64,000 nt of DNA from Desulfurococcus sp. (GTDB lineage: Archaea; Thermoproteota; Thermoprotei_A; Sulfolobales; Desulfurococcaceae): the NCBI GenBank assembly GCA_026626905.1, contig JAPNUX010000001.1, positions 214,265 through 278,264 of the forward strand. Direction: 5' to 3'. The translations under genes and the position numbers were made by a program. Each line of letters starts with the position of its first letter. Within the stretch, counting starts at the first letter, position 1. Below the pieces are notes generated by a model, which saw only the letters and a list, made by a program, of their open reading frames with translations, did no database searches and was not told the origin of the DNA. Positions 27,233-34,991 of this stretch are shown here, one piece after another.

Positions 27233-27764
27233 AAGTGTCCTCTAGCTTCTCATATACTGTTTTCTCGCTTACTATATTGCTTAAACCTCTCCAGTCCTCA
27301 ATTATCACTGTATAGCTTATCATTCCATCCTTAGCTTTAGCCAGCTCATCTAGAATTCTCTTGCATTCCTCTCCACGCTCCTCGCTCTCGCAGAGGAATC
27401 TAATTTTCTCCATGAAGTCCATTATAATGCCTTCCACGGTTGAGATGAACCCCTGTGAGAGCGGGCCGGGTTCTATTGAGAGATCTAGTTCAGGTATCAC
27501 GAGGCGGCTTCCAGCAGCTCTAATTACGAGAGCCCGTTCATCGCCCGGCTTCTCAACCCTGTACACTATTCTCCTCGGCTCCTTCTGCTCGACTAACCCG
27601 ACATCCCTGTACTTGTATCCGCAGGACCTGCATTCTCCCACTGTTATCAATATTGTTTCGTAGAATGGTATCCTGTAGATGTACTCCGAGTAGATCATCT
27701 CTCCTCCGCATACAGGGCACTTTCCAGTATACTCGTTAAGCTTCACTGGTTCATTTAACTCCAT
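27219..27764 (-). CDS. ZPR1-type zinc finger protein
   Basis: A 181-residue archaeal ZPR1-related protein. One zinc site is formed by C16/C19 (KCPVCGG) and C45/C48 (ECRSCGYKY); the rest resembles the double-stranded beta-helix that follows the zinc finger in ZPR1. In eukaryotes ZPR1 binds elongation factor EF-1A; the archaeal role is not established. It is tail-to-tail with the M29 aminopeptidase. Confidence 0.85.
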   Translation of the reverse strand: MELNEPVKLNEYTGKCPVCGGEMIYSEYIYRIPFYETILITVGECRSCGYKYRDVGLVEQKEPRRIVYRVEKPGDERALVIRAAGSRLVIPELDLSIEPGPLSQGFISTVEGIIMDFMEKIRFLCESEERGEECKRILDELAKAKDGMISYTVIIEDWRGLSNIVSEKTVYEKLEDTSRSL

Positions 27765-27797
27765 TTAATCCCACACCATGCAACCCTATAGTCTCAA

Positions 27798-28706
27798 CTA
27801 CTTATAATGATGCTGTACTGCAGGGTGGAACATGATGAGACCTGATCCATCACATGATGGTGCTTTTAGAATACCGATTCCCTCTCTGCATGTAGCTATG
27901 TAGAGCCCGCTTCTAATAGCCTCGCTTATAACAGGTTCTAGAAGGGTTCTCCTCAACTCCTCGGGGAGATACATGTATCCATGAATGCGCTCTCCTCTCT
28001 CAGTGTAGAGCCTCCTCAGCTTTAAGGCTGTATCCTCTGGCAGGGCGCTTGTAAGCCTGCTTAGACTATCCCATCTAGCCTTGAAGCTCGATGTAGTCAC
28101 CTGTAATGCCCCGGCATCTCTAACCGTTTTTACAAGTCTACGCAGCTCCTCTGGATCGCTATTCACGTAGGGTATCACAGGGTCTACTCTAACACCCACC
28201 GGCACCCCTTTCTCCATGAGTATTCTAACGGCTTCAAGCCTAACGCTAGGGGGTGGTGCACCAGGCTCTATAAGCCTTGCTAGATCCTCGTCTAGAGTTG
28301 TAATTGTAATCATGACTGAAGAAGGGTATTCAGCCAGCAGGTCGGCGTCTCTTACAACCAGGTTGGATTTAGTGGTGACTAGTATTCTAGAACCATGTTC
28401 CCCGAGAAGCTCCACAGTCCTACGGGTAAGCATTAACGATGCCTCGATGGGGGGATAGGGGTCGCTACTAGTACTCATCTCAATGATACTACCAGGTTTA
28501 ACACGCTTTAAGTCTCTTCTAAGCCTCTCAATGAACTCTTTTTTAGGGGTGCTCGGCTTCCTCCCAATATACGAGGCTGCATAACAGTACAGGCAGAAGT
28601 GGCTGCACCCGGTGTAAGGGTGAAGAGAGTACTTGAAGGGGCATGTGCACAGGGGTGAGCGCCATGGGTCGAATACTCTGAGAACACTCCCTTTAAACTC
28701 TACCAT
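27798..28706 (-). CDS. radical SAM protein, spore-photoproduct-lyase-like (COG1533 type)
   Basis: A 302-residue radical SAM protein. The motif is C34-x3-C38-x2-C41 (TGCSHFCLYCYA), with an earlier cysteine pair in PLCTCPFKYSLHPY and the loop EMSTSSDPYPPIE typical of SplB-related proteins. Members outside spore formers have no settled function. It is preceded on the same strand by a strong hairpin (28731-28801). Confidence 0.83.
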   Translation of the reverse strand: MVEFKGSVLRVFDPWRSPLCTCPFKYSLHPYTGCSHFCLYCYAASYIGRKPSTPKKEFIERLRRDLKRVKPGSIIEMSTSSDPYPPIEASLMLTRRTVELLGEHGSRILVTTKSNLVVRDADLLAEYPSSVMITITTLDEDLARLIEPGAPPPSVRLEAVRILMEKGVPVGVRVDPVIPYVNSDPEELRRLVKTVRDAGALQVTTSSFKARWDSLSRLTSALPEDTALKLRRLYTERGERIHGYMYLPEELRRTLLEPVISEAIRSGLYIATCREGIGILKAPSCDGSGLIMFHPAVQHHYK

Positions 28707-28730
28707 TCCACTTTAAGCCTCCGTAGTGTA

Positions 28731-28801
28731 CCCCGCCCGACCGTCCTCCATCATCTTCACACCCCTCTATGGGGTCTCAGAGAGGTGTGAGGGAGGCGGG
28801 G
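28731..28801. ncRNA. GC-rich imperfect hairpin, possible structured RNA or terminator
   Basis: A 71-base element in the 172-base gap between two minus-strand genes. The outer arms CCCCGCC (28731-28737) and GGCGGGG (28795-28801) pair fully. The inner arms 28757-28768 and 28779-28790 pair at 11 of 12 positions around a 10-base loop. The element is clearly more GC-rich than its surroundings, a mark of structured RNA in hyperthermophiles. It does not fit a C/D or H/ACA guide plan well. It may be a terminator of the PA14-like gene, a leader of the SPL-like gene, or a free small RNA; the strand is not decided. Confidence 0.4.
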
Positions 28802-28878
28802 CGATTAATGTTACCAGTGTATTCAGGCTAATAATTCTTCTCTACGTGTACCCTAGAGGCCTGTGAGAGCCTGGTAGA

Positions 28879-29608
28879 TTATATTACTTGAAGAGTGTAT
28901 TCATCGCCGCCGAAGAACGTGAATGGCTCGGAGAATCTAGCAAACACCCTGCCAGCCTCACTGTAAATGCTTACATAGGCTTCCAAGGGCTGCTCACGCC
29001 AGGGGGCGTTTACAACACAGATGTTCATAGCTGACACGCACTTCTTCTCAGGCATGTTCTCTCTGAGAGGTATTATTTTCACGGTATAACCGTCGGGCAG
29101 CCCTGTTATAAAGAAGTGGTCGCCTAGTGAAAAGTAGAATCTATCGCTGGGGATAACCTCTAGGATCGAGCTGGGTTTCACCCATTTAAGTACAAGCTCA
29201 CCAGGCATGGATCTCCTATAGTGTAGTATTCTAATCCTCCTGTAGCCTCTCCCCAGCGTAATCCTCCTGCTCTCATGGAGCCTCAGTGGCTGATCCATCC
29301 ATGAATCAATTACTATACTGTCATCTAACTCGAGTAGAACACCGTCGAAAGCAGTAGCGTAGAAAACGTACTCCCCTGGCTCATCGATTTTAATGAAACC
29401 TTTATACTCGGCTATGAAACCCTCTACTATTCTTCACAGGCGGCTTCTCAAGCCACTTGTAGTCTACGCTAGCTGCAACAACTTCAGCTGAAGGAGCCAT
29501 GCCATCAAGGCTTCTCGGAGGGTTCTCGAAACTATTCAAGGGATAGAAGCGTAATCTAACCCCCTTAAAGAGGCCTGGTTTAGCGAGCTTTAAAGCTACC
29601 CGCGGCAT
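28879..29608 (-). pseudogene. PA14-like domain protein with a one-base frameshift
   Basis: Two overlapping minus-strand frames together form one PA14-like beta domain. 29608 to 29402 gives the start (GVRLRFYPLNSF, then VDYKWLEKPPV). The second frame, open from about 29440 and ending at 28879, gives the rest (GFIAEYKGFIKIDEPGEYVF, then DDSIVIDSWMDQP). Removing one base from the GGGTTT run near 29425-29430 restores one protein of about 240 residues. PA14 domains bind carbohydrates or sit on surface proteins, but no signal peptide is seen. It may be a true frameshift, programmed slippage or a homopolymer sequence error. Confidence 0.6.
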
Positions 29609-29805
29609 CAGTACACCACCATCGTTTATCCTACGTCAAAGATATTTAAACCCGTGGATGTATGTAGCCCTTCAACAAGGCTACTCTAGCTGATAGCTGT
29701 ATTCGAGGGGCTCTACCAGGTAACCCTTAAATACTCTACATCTTCATCAGCTAAGGTAATAACATGGTTTAAGCATGCTTTAAAACACTTTAGGAGGCTT
29801 AAGCT

Positions 29806-30603
29806 ATGGTAGCAGTTACACCCAAGCTTCTCGAATCAATGCTCTCAGGGGAGCCGCTAGCCCGGAAAGCCTATTTAATGCTAGTTAACGACCCTGAGGT
29901 TCAAGCCTTATGGAGCATGGCTAATGTTATGGCCGTAAACCGCTTAAAGTACAATGATCACGGCCCGGTGCACGCTCATATAGCTGCTGGAGCAGCCCTC
30001 TACATATACCAGCTTCTACTCTCAAAGGGTATCCAGCCATCTCTAATCAAGGATGGAGTAGTAAGTGATGTGAAATACACGTGGCTTGTACCATTGATCG
30101 GCGCGCTACTCCACGATGTAGGGAACAGCGTCCACAGGGATATGCATGAGAGAGTTGGAGCCTTGATCTCCATGCCTATAGTGGATAGAGTCCTCGGGAA
30201 GATCATCGAGGACCCGGTGACTAGAGTTAAGCTTAGACAGGAGATAATGCATGCGATATACTGTACAAGCTATGACGTAGAGTGTTTAACCTACGAGGCT
30301 GGAAGCGTTAAAGTAGGAGACGGCGTTGACATGGCTGAGGGGAGGGCAAGAGTCCCCTACAAGCTTGGCGGTGTATCTATTCACAGTATCTCAGCTCTCA
30401 GCATTAAGTCTGTTGAAATACTCCCATCAAGCGAAGTAGACGTAAGGATAAACGTCTACATGACTGAGAGAGCCGGTATATTCCAGGTGGATGAGATACT
30501 TGTGCCTAAGATAAAGTCGACTCCTCTGAGAAGCCATATCGAGGTGTACGCTTTAATCGGGGATCAAGTGGTTAAATCCTACACGCCGCCTAGACAAGTA
30601 TAG
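29806..30603 (+). CDS. HD-domain phosphohydrolase
   Basis: A 265-residue HD-superfamily protein. Metal ligands are seen as H52/H56 in DHGPVHAHIAA and the HD pair in GALLHDVGNS, followed by H in HRDMHERVG. The C-terminal third is a beta-rich part of unknown role. The substrate is probably a nucleotide or phosphorylated small molecule. The start is ATG with AGGAGG at 29790-29795. It is not in an operon. Confidence 0.82.
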   Translation: MVAVTPKLLESMLSGEPLARKAYLMLVNDPEVQALWSMANVMAVNRLKYNDHGPVHAHIAAGAALYIYQLLLSKGIQPSLIKDGVVSDVKYTWLVPLIGALLHDVGNSVHRDMHERVGALISMPIVDRVLGKIIEDPVTRVKLRQEIMHAIYCTSYDVECLTYEAGSVKVGDGVDMAEGRARVPYKLGGVSIHSISALSIKSVEILPSSEVDVRINVYMTERAGIFQVDEILVPKIKSTPLRSHIEVYALIGDQVVKSYTPPRQV

Positions 30604-30629
30604 AGGGTTAATACGTGTATGTAGAAGAG

Positions 30630-30637
30630 TTTATAAG
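30630..30637 (+). promoter_or_regulatory. TATA box of the AsnRS-like gene
   Basis: TTTATAAG lies about 28 bases before TTG 30662, so the transcript would be leaderless or nearly so. This also argues against any start further upstream. Confidence 0.5.
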
Positions 30638-30661
30638 CTGCACTCTACAGGTATAGGTGGA

Positions 30662-31963
30662 TTGGTGGATGAGGGATGTTATTTAACACGTAAGCCTGGA
30701 ACCCCTATACCTGTATCCAGCCTCCTAGTAGGCGAGAAGATAACTATAAGGGCTAGGATTAAACCATTAGGCTCCTCGAGAATCCTTCTGAGGGATCCCA
30801 CAGGCGAGAGGATAGTAAAGCTGGCGGGAGGTAAAGCCCTCGAGATCCTCTCACTACCCTGCGAGACACTCGTGGAGATAACTGGAGTAGTAAACGGGGA
30901 GGAGCTTACTGTAGACGACTATAGTATTCTACACAAGCCTTTAAAACCCGAGGTACTCTGCGTTGACAGGATACCTGAGGATCCAGTCGAATATACTAGA
31001 AAATACCATGTATACGCTAGACACCCGGATATTCTGCGTGCAGTAAAAACCTACTCGGTTGTCTTGAAGTCATCTAGGAGCCTGCTGGATAAGCAGGGGT
31101 TCACGGAGCTCCCAGCTCCTATTATAGGGTATGCTAGCGATCCAGGCTTGCGGGGTGCTATAAAGGCTACTCTCCCCCTCTATGGAGGCGTCTACGAGAT
31201 TCAAAGCAGCGTGATCATGTATAAGCAGCTGTATTCTTCGCTCCTCGGCAAAATATACTATGTGGCCAGAAACCTGAGGATCGAGCCTCCTGAGAACGCG
31301 GGTACAGGTAGACACCTCGTTGAGTTCACTCAGCTAGATGTTGAAGCCTCGCTCTCAACAGCTAGTGAAATGATGAAGCTAGCTGAGGAGGTAGTCTATA
31401 AGATAGTAAAACACATTCTCGACGACTACTACGAGCTACTCACCCCTAAGCAGGCAAGCTTCCTCGAGAAGGCTGTACCGAAACCCCCCTACCCGAGAGT
31501 AGACTATGATTCAGCAGTAGAACTCCTGGAGAGAAAGGGGTGTAGAGTCGAGCACGGTAGAGAGCTAAGCTTTAATGCTGAAGCACTACTCGGTGAAATC
31601 TACGGCACACCAGTATGGGTGCATGGATTCCCAGCCAGCAGTAGAGGATTCTACTACGTGGAGGATCCAGGGAAACCAGGATATAATGTAGACTACAACT
31701 TGATCATGCCTGGGCGGTCAGGCGAGATCCTCGATGGAGGATGCAGAGAGTACAGGTATGAGAAGCTAGTTGAAAAAATAAAACGCCATGGTGAACCCCT
31801 CGAGAAGTACAAGTGGTTCCTTGATCTAGCTGAAGCAGGCGGCATTCAGCCGTCGTGCGGGTGGGGGCTAGGCTTGGAGAGACTAGTTAAATTCATTCAG
31901 GGATTACAGCACGTAGCCTACGCTACACCACACCCGAGAATCCCGGGAGTCATAGGCCCCTAA
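30662..31963 (+). CDS. class II aminoacyl-tRNA synthetase-like protein (AsnRS/AspRS type; possible asparagine synthetase)
   Basis: A 433-residue class IIb enzyme. Residues about 20-95 form a short OB-like fold, then the catalytic core with motif 2 (RIEPPENAGTGRHLVEFTQLD) and motif 3 (GWGLGLERLVKFI). The N-terminal fold and motif 2 are more divergent than in typical AspRS. Two readings fit: an archaeal AsnRS-like tRNA synthetase, or an AsnRS/AspRS-derived asparagine synthetase such as the one described in Pyrococcus. Sequence alone does not decide. TATA at 30630-30637 puts transcription start at about the TTG/GTG start codons (30662/30665). Confidence 0.78.
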   Translation: MVDEGCYLTRKPGTPIPVSSLLVGEKITIRARIKPLGSSRILLRDPTGERIVKLAGGKALEILSLPCETLVEITGVVNGEELTVDDYSILHKPLKPEVLCVDRIPEDPVEYTRKYHVYARHPDILRAVKTYSVVLKSSRSLLDKQGFTELPAPIIGYASDPGLRGAIKATLPLYGGVYEIQSSVIMYKQLYSSLLGKIYYVARNLRIEPPENAGTGRHLVEFTQLDVEASLSTASEMMKLAEEVVYKIVKHILDDYYELLTPKQASFLEKAVPKPPYPRVDYDSAVELLERKGCRVEHGRELSFNAEALLGEIYGTPVWVHGFPASSRGFYYVEDPGKPGYNVDYNLIMPGRSGEILDGGCREYRYEKLVEKIKRHGEPLEKYKWFLDLAEAGGIQPSCGWGLGLERLVKFIQGLQHVAYATPHPRIPGVIGP

Positions 31964-32039
31964 CCAGCAGCTATCTTCACTCTAAGCGCTACGAAGCCGC
32001 GTCCCATTATGAGACTACCAATGCTCTAGCGTTAAACAC

Positions 32040-32141
32040 CTAGGCTTTAAACGCATCTCCCTGGTTATCGATTACTTCCTGCAGGTTTTCACTATCAATG
32101 TATTCCTTGTTATATAAGCTCGAGAACTCTTCACCATTCAT
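32040..32141 (-). other. 33-codon open frame in a 309-base gap (gene remnant or small ORF)
   Basis: The gap 31964-32272 holds no recognised gene. On the minus strand a frame of 33 codons (begins MNGEEFSSLYNKEY) has protein-like composition. After its TAG the frame runs ten more codons (VFNARALVVS) to a TAA. Just upstream AAGGAGATG opens a second very short frame. It may be the decayed end of a gene. There is no homologue I recognise, and confidence that it is expressed is low. Confidence 0.2.
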
Positions 32142-32195
32142 TAGTGAGAAGTGTAGGCCATTAACTTACCCTCGAGCATCTCCTTAAGGCTTCAT

Positions 32196-32221
32196 AAAGC
32201 TTTCTTCATTATGAAAGCTTT
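32196..32221. promoter_or_regulatory. perfect 9-bp inverted repeat upstream of the beta-glycosidase, likely operator
   Basis: AAAGCTTTC at 32196-32204 and GAAAGCTTT at 32213-32221 are perfect inverted arms with an 8-base spacer. The site lies 50-75 bases before the TTG start of the GH1 gene. It overlaps or abuts the AT-rich promoter candidates (TTTAATTAG at 32221-32229; CTTAATAGA about 32235-32243). The position suits a repressor or activator site for sugar control. No regulator gene is adjacent. Confidence 0.45.
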
Positions 32222-32272
32222 TTAATTAGAAGCGCTTAATAGATCAGGAGAATTTATAGAGGTGTAATCTAG

Positions 32273-33751
32273 TTGTATGAATTCCCTAAGAACTTCATGC
32301 TAGGCTACTCCTGGGCAGGCTTCCAGTTCGAGATGGGCTTGAAGGGTAGCGAGGTACCAGGCAGTGACTGGTGGGTCTGGGTGCACGATAAGGAGAATAT
32401 AGCAGCTGGGATTGTAAGCGGGGATCTACCGGAGAACGGGCCTGCCTACTGGCATTTATACTCGAAGGATCACGATATAGCGGAGAAGCTCGGCATGAAT
32501 GCTATGAGAGGCGGGATAGAGTGGGCTCGCATCTTCCCGGAGCCGACATTCGATGTAAAAGTGACTGTTGATAGAGATGAAGAAGGCAGAATAATTTCTA
32601 TTGATATCCCTGAGAGCGCGTTAGAGGAGCTCGAGAAGAAGGCGGATATGGAGGCCCTCAAGCACTACAAGGAGATCTACTCGGATTGGAGGAGCCGGGG
32701 GAAGACTTTCATATTAAACCTCTACCACTGGCCTCTACCTTTATGGCTACACGACCCTATAAAAGTACGCAAGCTTGGACCCGATAGAGCTCCAAGCGGG
32801 TGGCTTGATGATAGGAGTATAGTTGAGTTCGCGAAGTTCGCGGCTTTCATAGCCTACCATCTAGACGACTACGTGGATATGTGGAGCACTATGAACGAGC
32901 CGAACGTCGTCTACGAGCAGGGCTATAGCCGGCCTAAATCAGGCTTTCCACCCGGCTACTTAAGCCTTGAAGCTATGGAGAAGGCTAGACTCAACATTAT
33001 ATACGCTCACGCTAGAGCATACGATGCTATAAGAGAGCACTCGAAGAAGCCTGTGGGAGTAATCTACGCTTACGCTTGGCTTGACCCTCTAAGCGAGGGT
33101 ATTGAGGAGGATGTTAGGAGGATAAGAGAAGGCAGCTACGGCTTCGTTGACTCTATATACTTCGGTGAGTCAAAGATTGTGGGTGAAGGGCGGAGAGAGC
33201 TGAAGGGGAGGCTCGACTGGCTTGGAGTAAACTACTATTCAAGAATAGCTTTCGATAAAGTAGGCGGGCAGGTCACACCTGTACCCGGATACGGGTTTGC
33301 AGGGGTTAGAAAAGGCTACGCGAAGTCAGGGAGGCCTTGCAGCGACTTCGGATGGGAGATCTACCCGGAGGGCTTGGAGAAACTTCTCAGAGAACTCGGT
33401 GGGAGATACAAGCTCCCCATTATAGTGACAGAGAATGGGATAGCTGATGAAGCTGATAGGTATAGACCCTACTATCTTGTAAGCCATCTTAAAGCCGTGC
33501 ACGATGCAATCAAGGCAGGTGTTGATGTTAGAGGATACCTCCACTGGTCGCTAGTCGACAACTACGAGTGGGCTGAAGGCTTCAGAATGAGGTTCGGGCT
33601 GGTTAAAGTTGACTATGAGACCAAGAAACGGTACCTCAGGCCAAGCGCACTCGTATTCAGGGAGATAGCAACTCAGAAAGCAATACCAGAAGAACTAGAG
33701 CACTTAATAGACTTAAAGCCTATTCTAAGAGAAAATCTAGTCCCGCTATAA
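32273..33751 (+). CDS. lacS: GH1 beta-glycosidase (LacS type)
   Basis: A 492-residue family 1 glycoside hydrolase, very like the Sulfolobus LacS and Thermosphaera beta-glycosidase group. The acid/base is E209 in TMNEPN and the nucleophile E387 in VTENG. The C-terminal HWSLVDNYEWAEGF block binds the sugar. There is no signal peptide, so it acts inside the cell on beta-linked disaccharides or glycosides brought in by an ABC importer. The start is TTG with GAGGTG eight bases upstream. An inverted repeat lies before the promoter. Confidence 0.93.
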   Translation: MYEFPKNFMLGYSWAGFQFEMGLKGSEVPGSDWWVWVHDKENIAAGIVSGDLPENGPAYWHLYSKDHDIAEKLGMNAMRGGIEWARIFPEPTFDVKVTVDRDEEGRIISIDIPESALEELEKKADMEALKHYKEIYSDWRSRGKTFILNLYHWPLPLWLHDPIKVRKLGPDRAPSGWLDDRSIVEFAKFAAFIAYHLDDYVDMWSTMNEPNVVYEQGYSRPKSGFPPGYLSLEAMEKARLNIIYAHARAYDAIREHSKKPVGVIYAYAWLDPLSEGIEEDVRRIREGSYGFVDSIYFGESKIVGEGRRELKGRLDWLGVNYYSRIAFDKVGGQVTPVPGYGFAGVRKGYAKSGRPCSDFGWEIYPEGLEKLLRELGGRYKLPIIVTENGIADEADRYRPYYLVSHLKAVHDAIKAGVDVRGYLHWSLVDNYEWAEGFRMRFGLVKVDYETKKRYLRPSALVFREIATQKAIPEELEHLIDLKPILRENLVPL

Positions 33752-33775
33752 CCCCCGTAGAATAACCTTTTATTT

Positions 33776-33910
33776 TCACATACAGCCATAAAGGAAGGCG
33801 AGTCCCTCTCTCCTAAGAACTACCAGGCTTAGAGAAGCAAGCACGAGGAACCAGGTCACGAAGAATAATAGTGCATAGTAGGTTCTCAACCACGCAGACT
33901 CCTCGGGCAC
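33776..33910 (-). CDS. possible 44-residue single-span membrane protein
   Basis: A minus-strand frame, GTG 33910 to TGA 33776. It begins with a short acidic stretch (MPEESAWLRTYY), has one strongly hydrophobic helix (ALLFFVTWFLVLASLSLVV) and ends with basic residues and GLAFLYGCM. TTTATTAA about 26 bases upstream would give a leaderless transcript from the same region that drives vapB the other way. No homologue is recognised. It could be chance, but the single clean helix with correct charge order makes a real small protein plausible. Confidence 0.35.
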   Translation of the reverse strand: MPEESAWLRTYYALLFFVTWFLVLASLSLVVLRREGLAFLYGCM

Positions 33911-33977
33911 TATAATGCTAGGATTAGAGTAAACTTAATAAATGATATGTTTTACCAATAATATTAGGGTGGGAAAA

Positions 33978-34217
33978 TTGATTGAAAGTAAGGAATACAT
34001 TGTACGTGTTAGTAGGAAAGGGCAGATTGTAATACCCGTCGAGGTACGCAGGGCCTTCGGTATCAAGGATAGAGTTGCCGTGAGAGTAGAGGATGGTGAA
34101 ATCAAGATCATACCTGTAAAACCCATGGAAGAACTCTTTGGTGTTGATGGAGAAGCCATGAAGAGAGTTGCACTTGAAGTAAGTGAGGAGAGATTACGGG
34201 AGATAGAGAATGAGTAG
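33978..34217 (+). CDS. vapB: AbrB/VapB-type antitoxin
   Basis: A swapped-hairpin AbrB-type DNA-binding protein: YIVRVSRKGQIVIPVEVRRAFGI is the DNA-binding beta part, and the C-terminal helix (GEAMKRVALEVSEERLREIE) would wrap the toxin. The frame runs back to ATG 33942, but TTG 33978 with AGGGTGG just upstream and a TATA element near 33930-33940 fit better. It overlaps vapC by eight bases. Such antitoxins usually repress their own promoter with the toxin. Confidence 0.85.
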   Translation: MIESKEYIVRVSRKGQIVIPVEVRRAFGIKDRVAVRVEDGEIKIIPVKPMEELFGVDGEAMKRVALEVSEERLREIENE

Positions 34218-34611
34218 ATATGTTATTGATGCCGGCGTGCTTGCATTATACTTTGCGGGAGATGAACGAGTTAAGAATTACATGGATAGAGTTCTCAGAG
34301 GTATCGATGAAGGCTATATATGTGAAGTTAACCTAGCAGAATTCTACTATAAGACAGGGGAGATCCTTGGAGTAGAAGTCGCAGATATTAGGTATATATC
34401 GATAAGGAATTCTAGAATAAAACTGGTTCCAGTGCAAGGAGAACTCACTAGACAAGCTGCTAAGTATAAAATAATGTATGGGAGAAAGATATCGTTAGCT
34501 GACGCATTCCTCATAGCCTTAGCAAAAAAGATTAACGGAATAGTATTAACAACTGATAAAAGAATAAAAGAGGTACTTGAAGACAAATGCATATACTTCA
34601 GTATAGATTAA
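34210..34611 (+). CDS. vapC: PIN-domain toxin VapC
   Basis: A 133-residue PIN-domain RNase. The acidic site is D7 (VIDAGVLAL), E44 (NLAEFYY), D97 (SLADAFLIA) and D115 (TTDKRI), all in the correct order. It cuts RNA, often tRNA or rRNA in known VapC toxins; the target here is unknown. The ATG lies within the end of vapB, a standard antitoxin-first operon. A+T content is higher than in the neighbours, in keeping with a mobile module. Confidence 0.88.
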   Translation: MSRYVIDAGVLALYFAGDERVKNYMDRVLRGIDEGYICEVNLAEFYYKTGEILGVEVADIRYISIRNSRIKLVPVQGELTRQAAKYKIMYGRKISLADAFLIALAKKINGIVLTTDKRIKEVLEDKCIYFSID

Positions 34612-34789
34612 CACGTAGCTTAACTACCCTCAAGACACCAGTTCACCAGGCAACTTTCCACTCGTTGAGCTTGACTCAAGGTTTCTAACACTCCCTGAAA
34701 TCCGCGAAGTCGGATTCTCTTTTAATGAACCTACGTTATATCACCGCCCGAGAAGATAATACTTTGTTAAATCCTGGATCCTGCGGGAA

Positions 34790-34864
34790 CGGGCCCGCCG
34801 GGATTTGAACCCGGGTTCTCCGGCTCCGGAGGCCGGCGCCTTGTCCTGGCTGGGCTACGGGCCC
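34790..34864 (-). tRNA. tRNA-Arg (anticodon CCG)
   Basis: Cloverleaf read on the minus strand: acceptor GGGCCCG (34858-34864) pairs with CGGGCCC (34791-34797). The anticodon stem CCGGC/GCCGG encloses the loop CTCCGGA, so the anticodon is CCG and reads CGG. The T arm is CCGGG-TTCAAAT-CCCGG. No intron and no encoded CCA are seen. The 178 bases between vapC and this tRNA hold no feature I can support. It is the only tRNA found in the window; no tRNA with a CTA anticodon was seen. Confidence 0.95.
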
Positions 34865-34991
34865 CGGTTGTCTCATTATTCTACTAAGGGTTATTTTAGC
34901 TAGCTGTTTGGCGTAGCGTATTACCATACCTGTTGTTTAAAAAGGGTTTTATGGGCGATGTGATGGCGGAATAACAGGGGGTTTAGGTTAG

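Noticed and set aside
28731..28801. C/D or H/ACA guide RNA
   Set aside because: The CTGA and GATGATGG words on the minus strand are in the wrong order for a C/D RNA, and the internal loop is too lopsided and too far from the ACA for an H/ACA RNA.
34790..34864. Suppressor tRNA for UAG
   Set aside because: The anticodon loop reads CTCCGGA, so the anticodon is CCG (Arg), not CTA.
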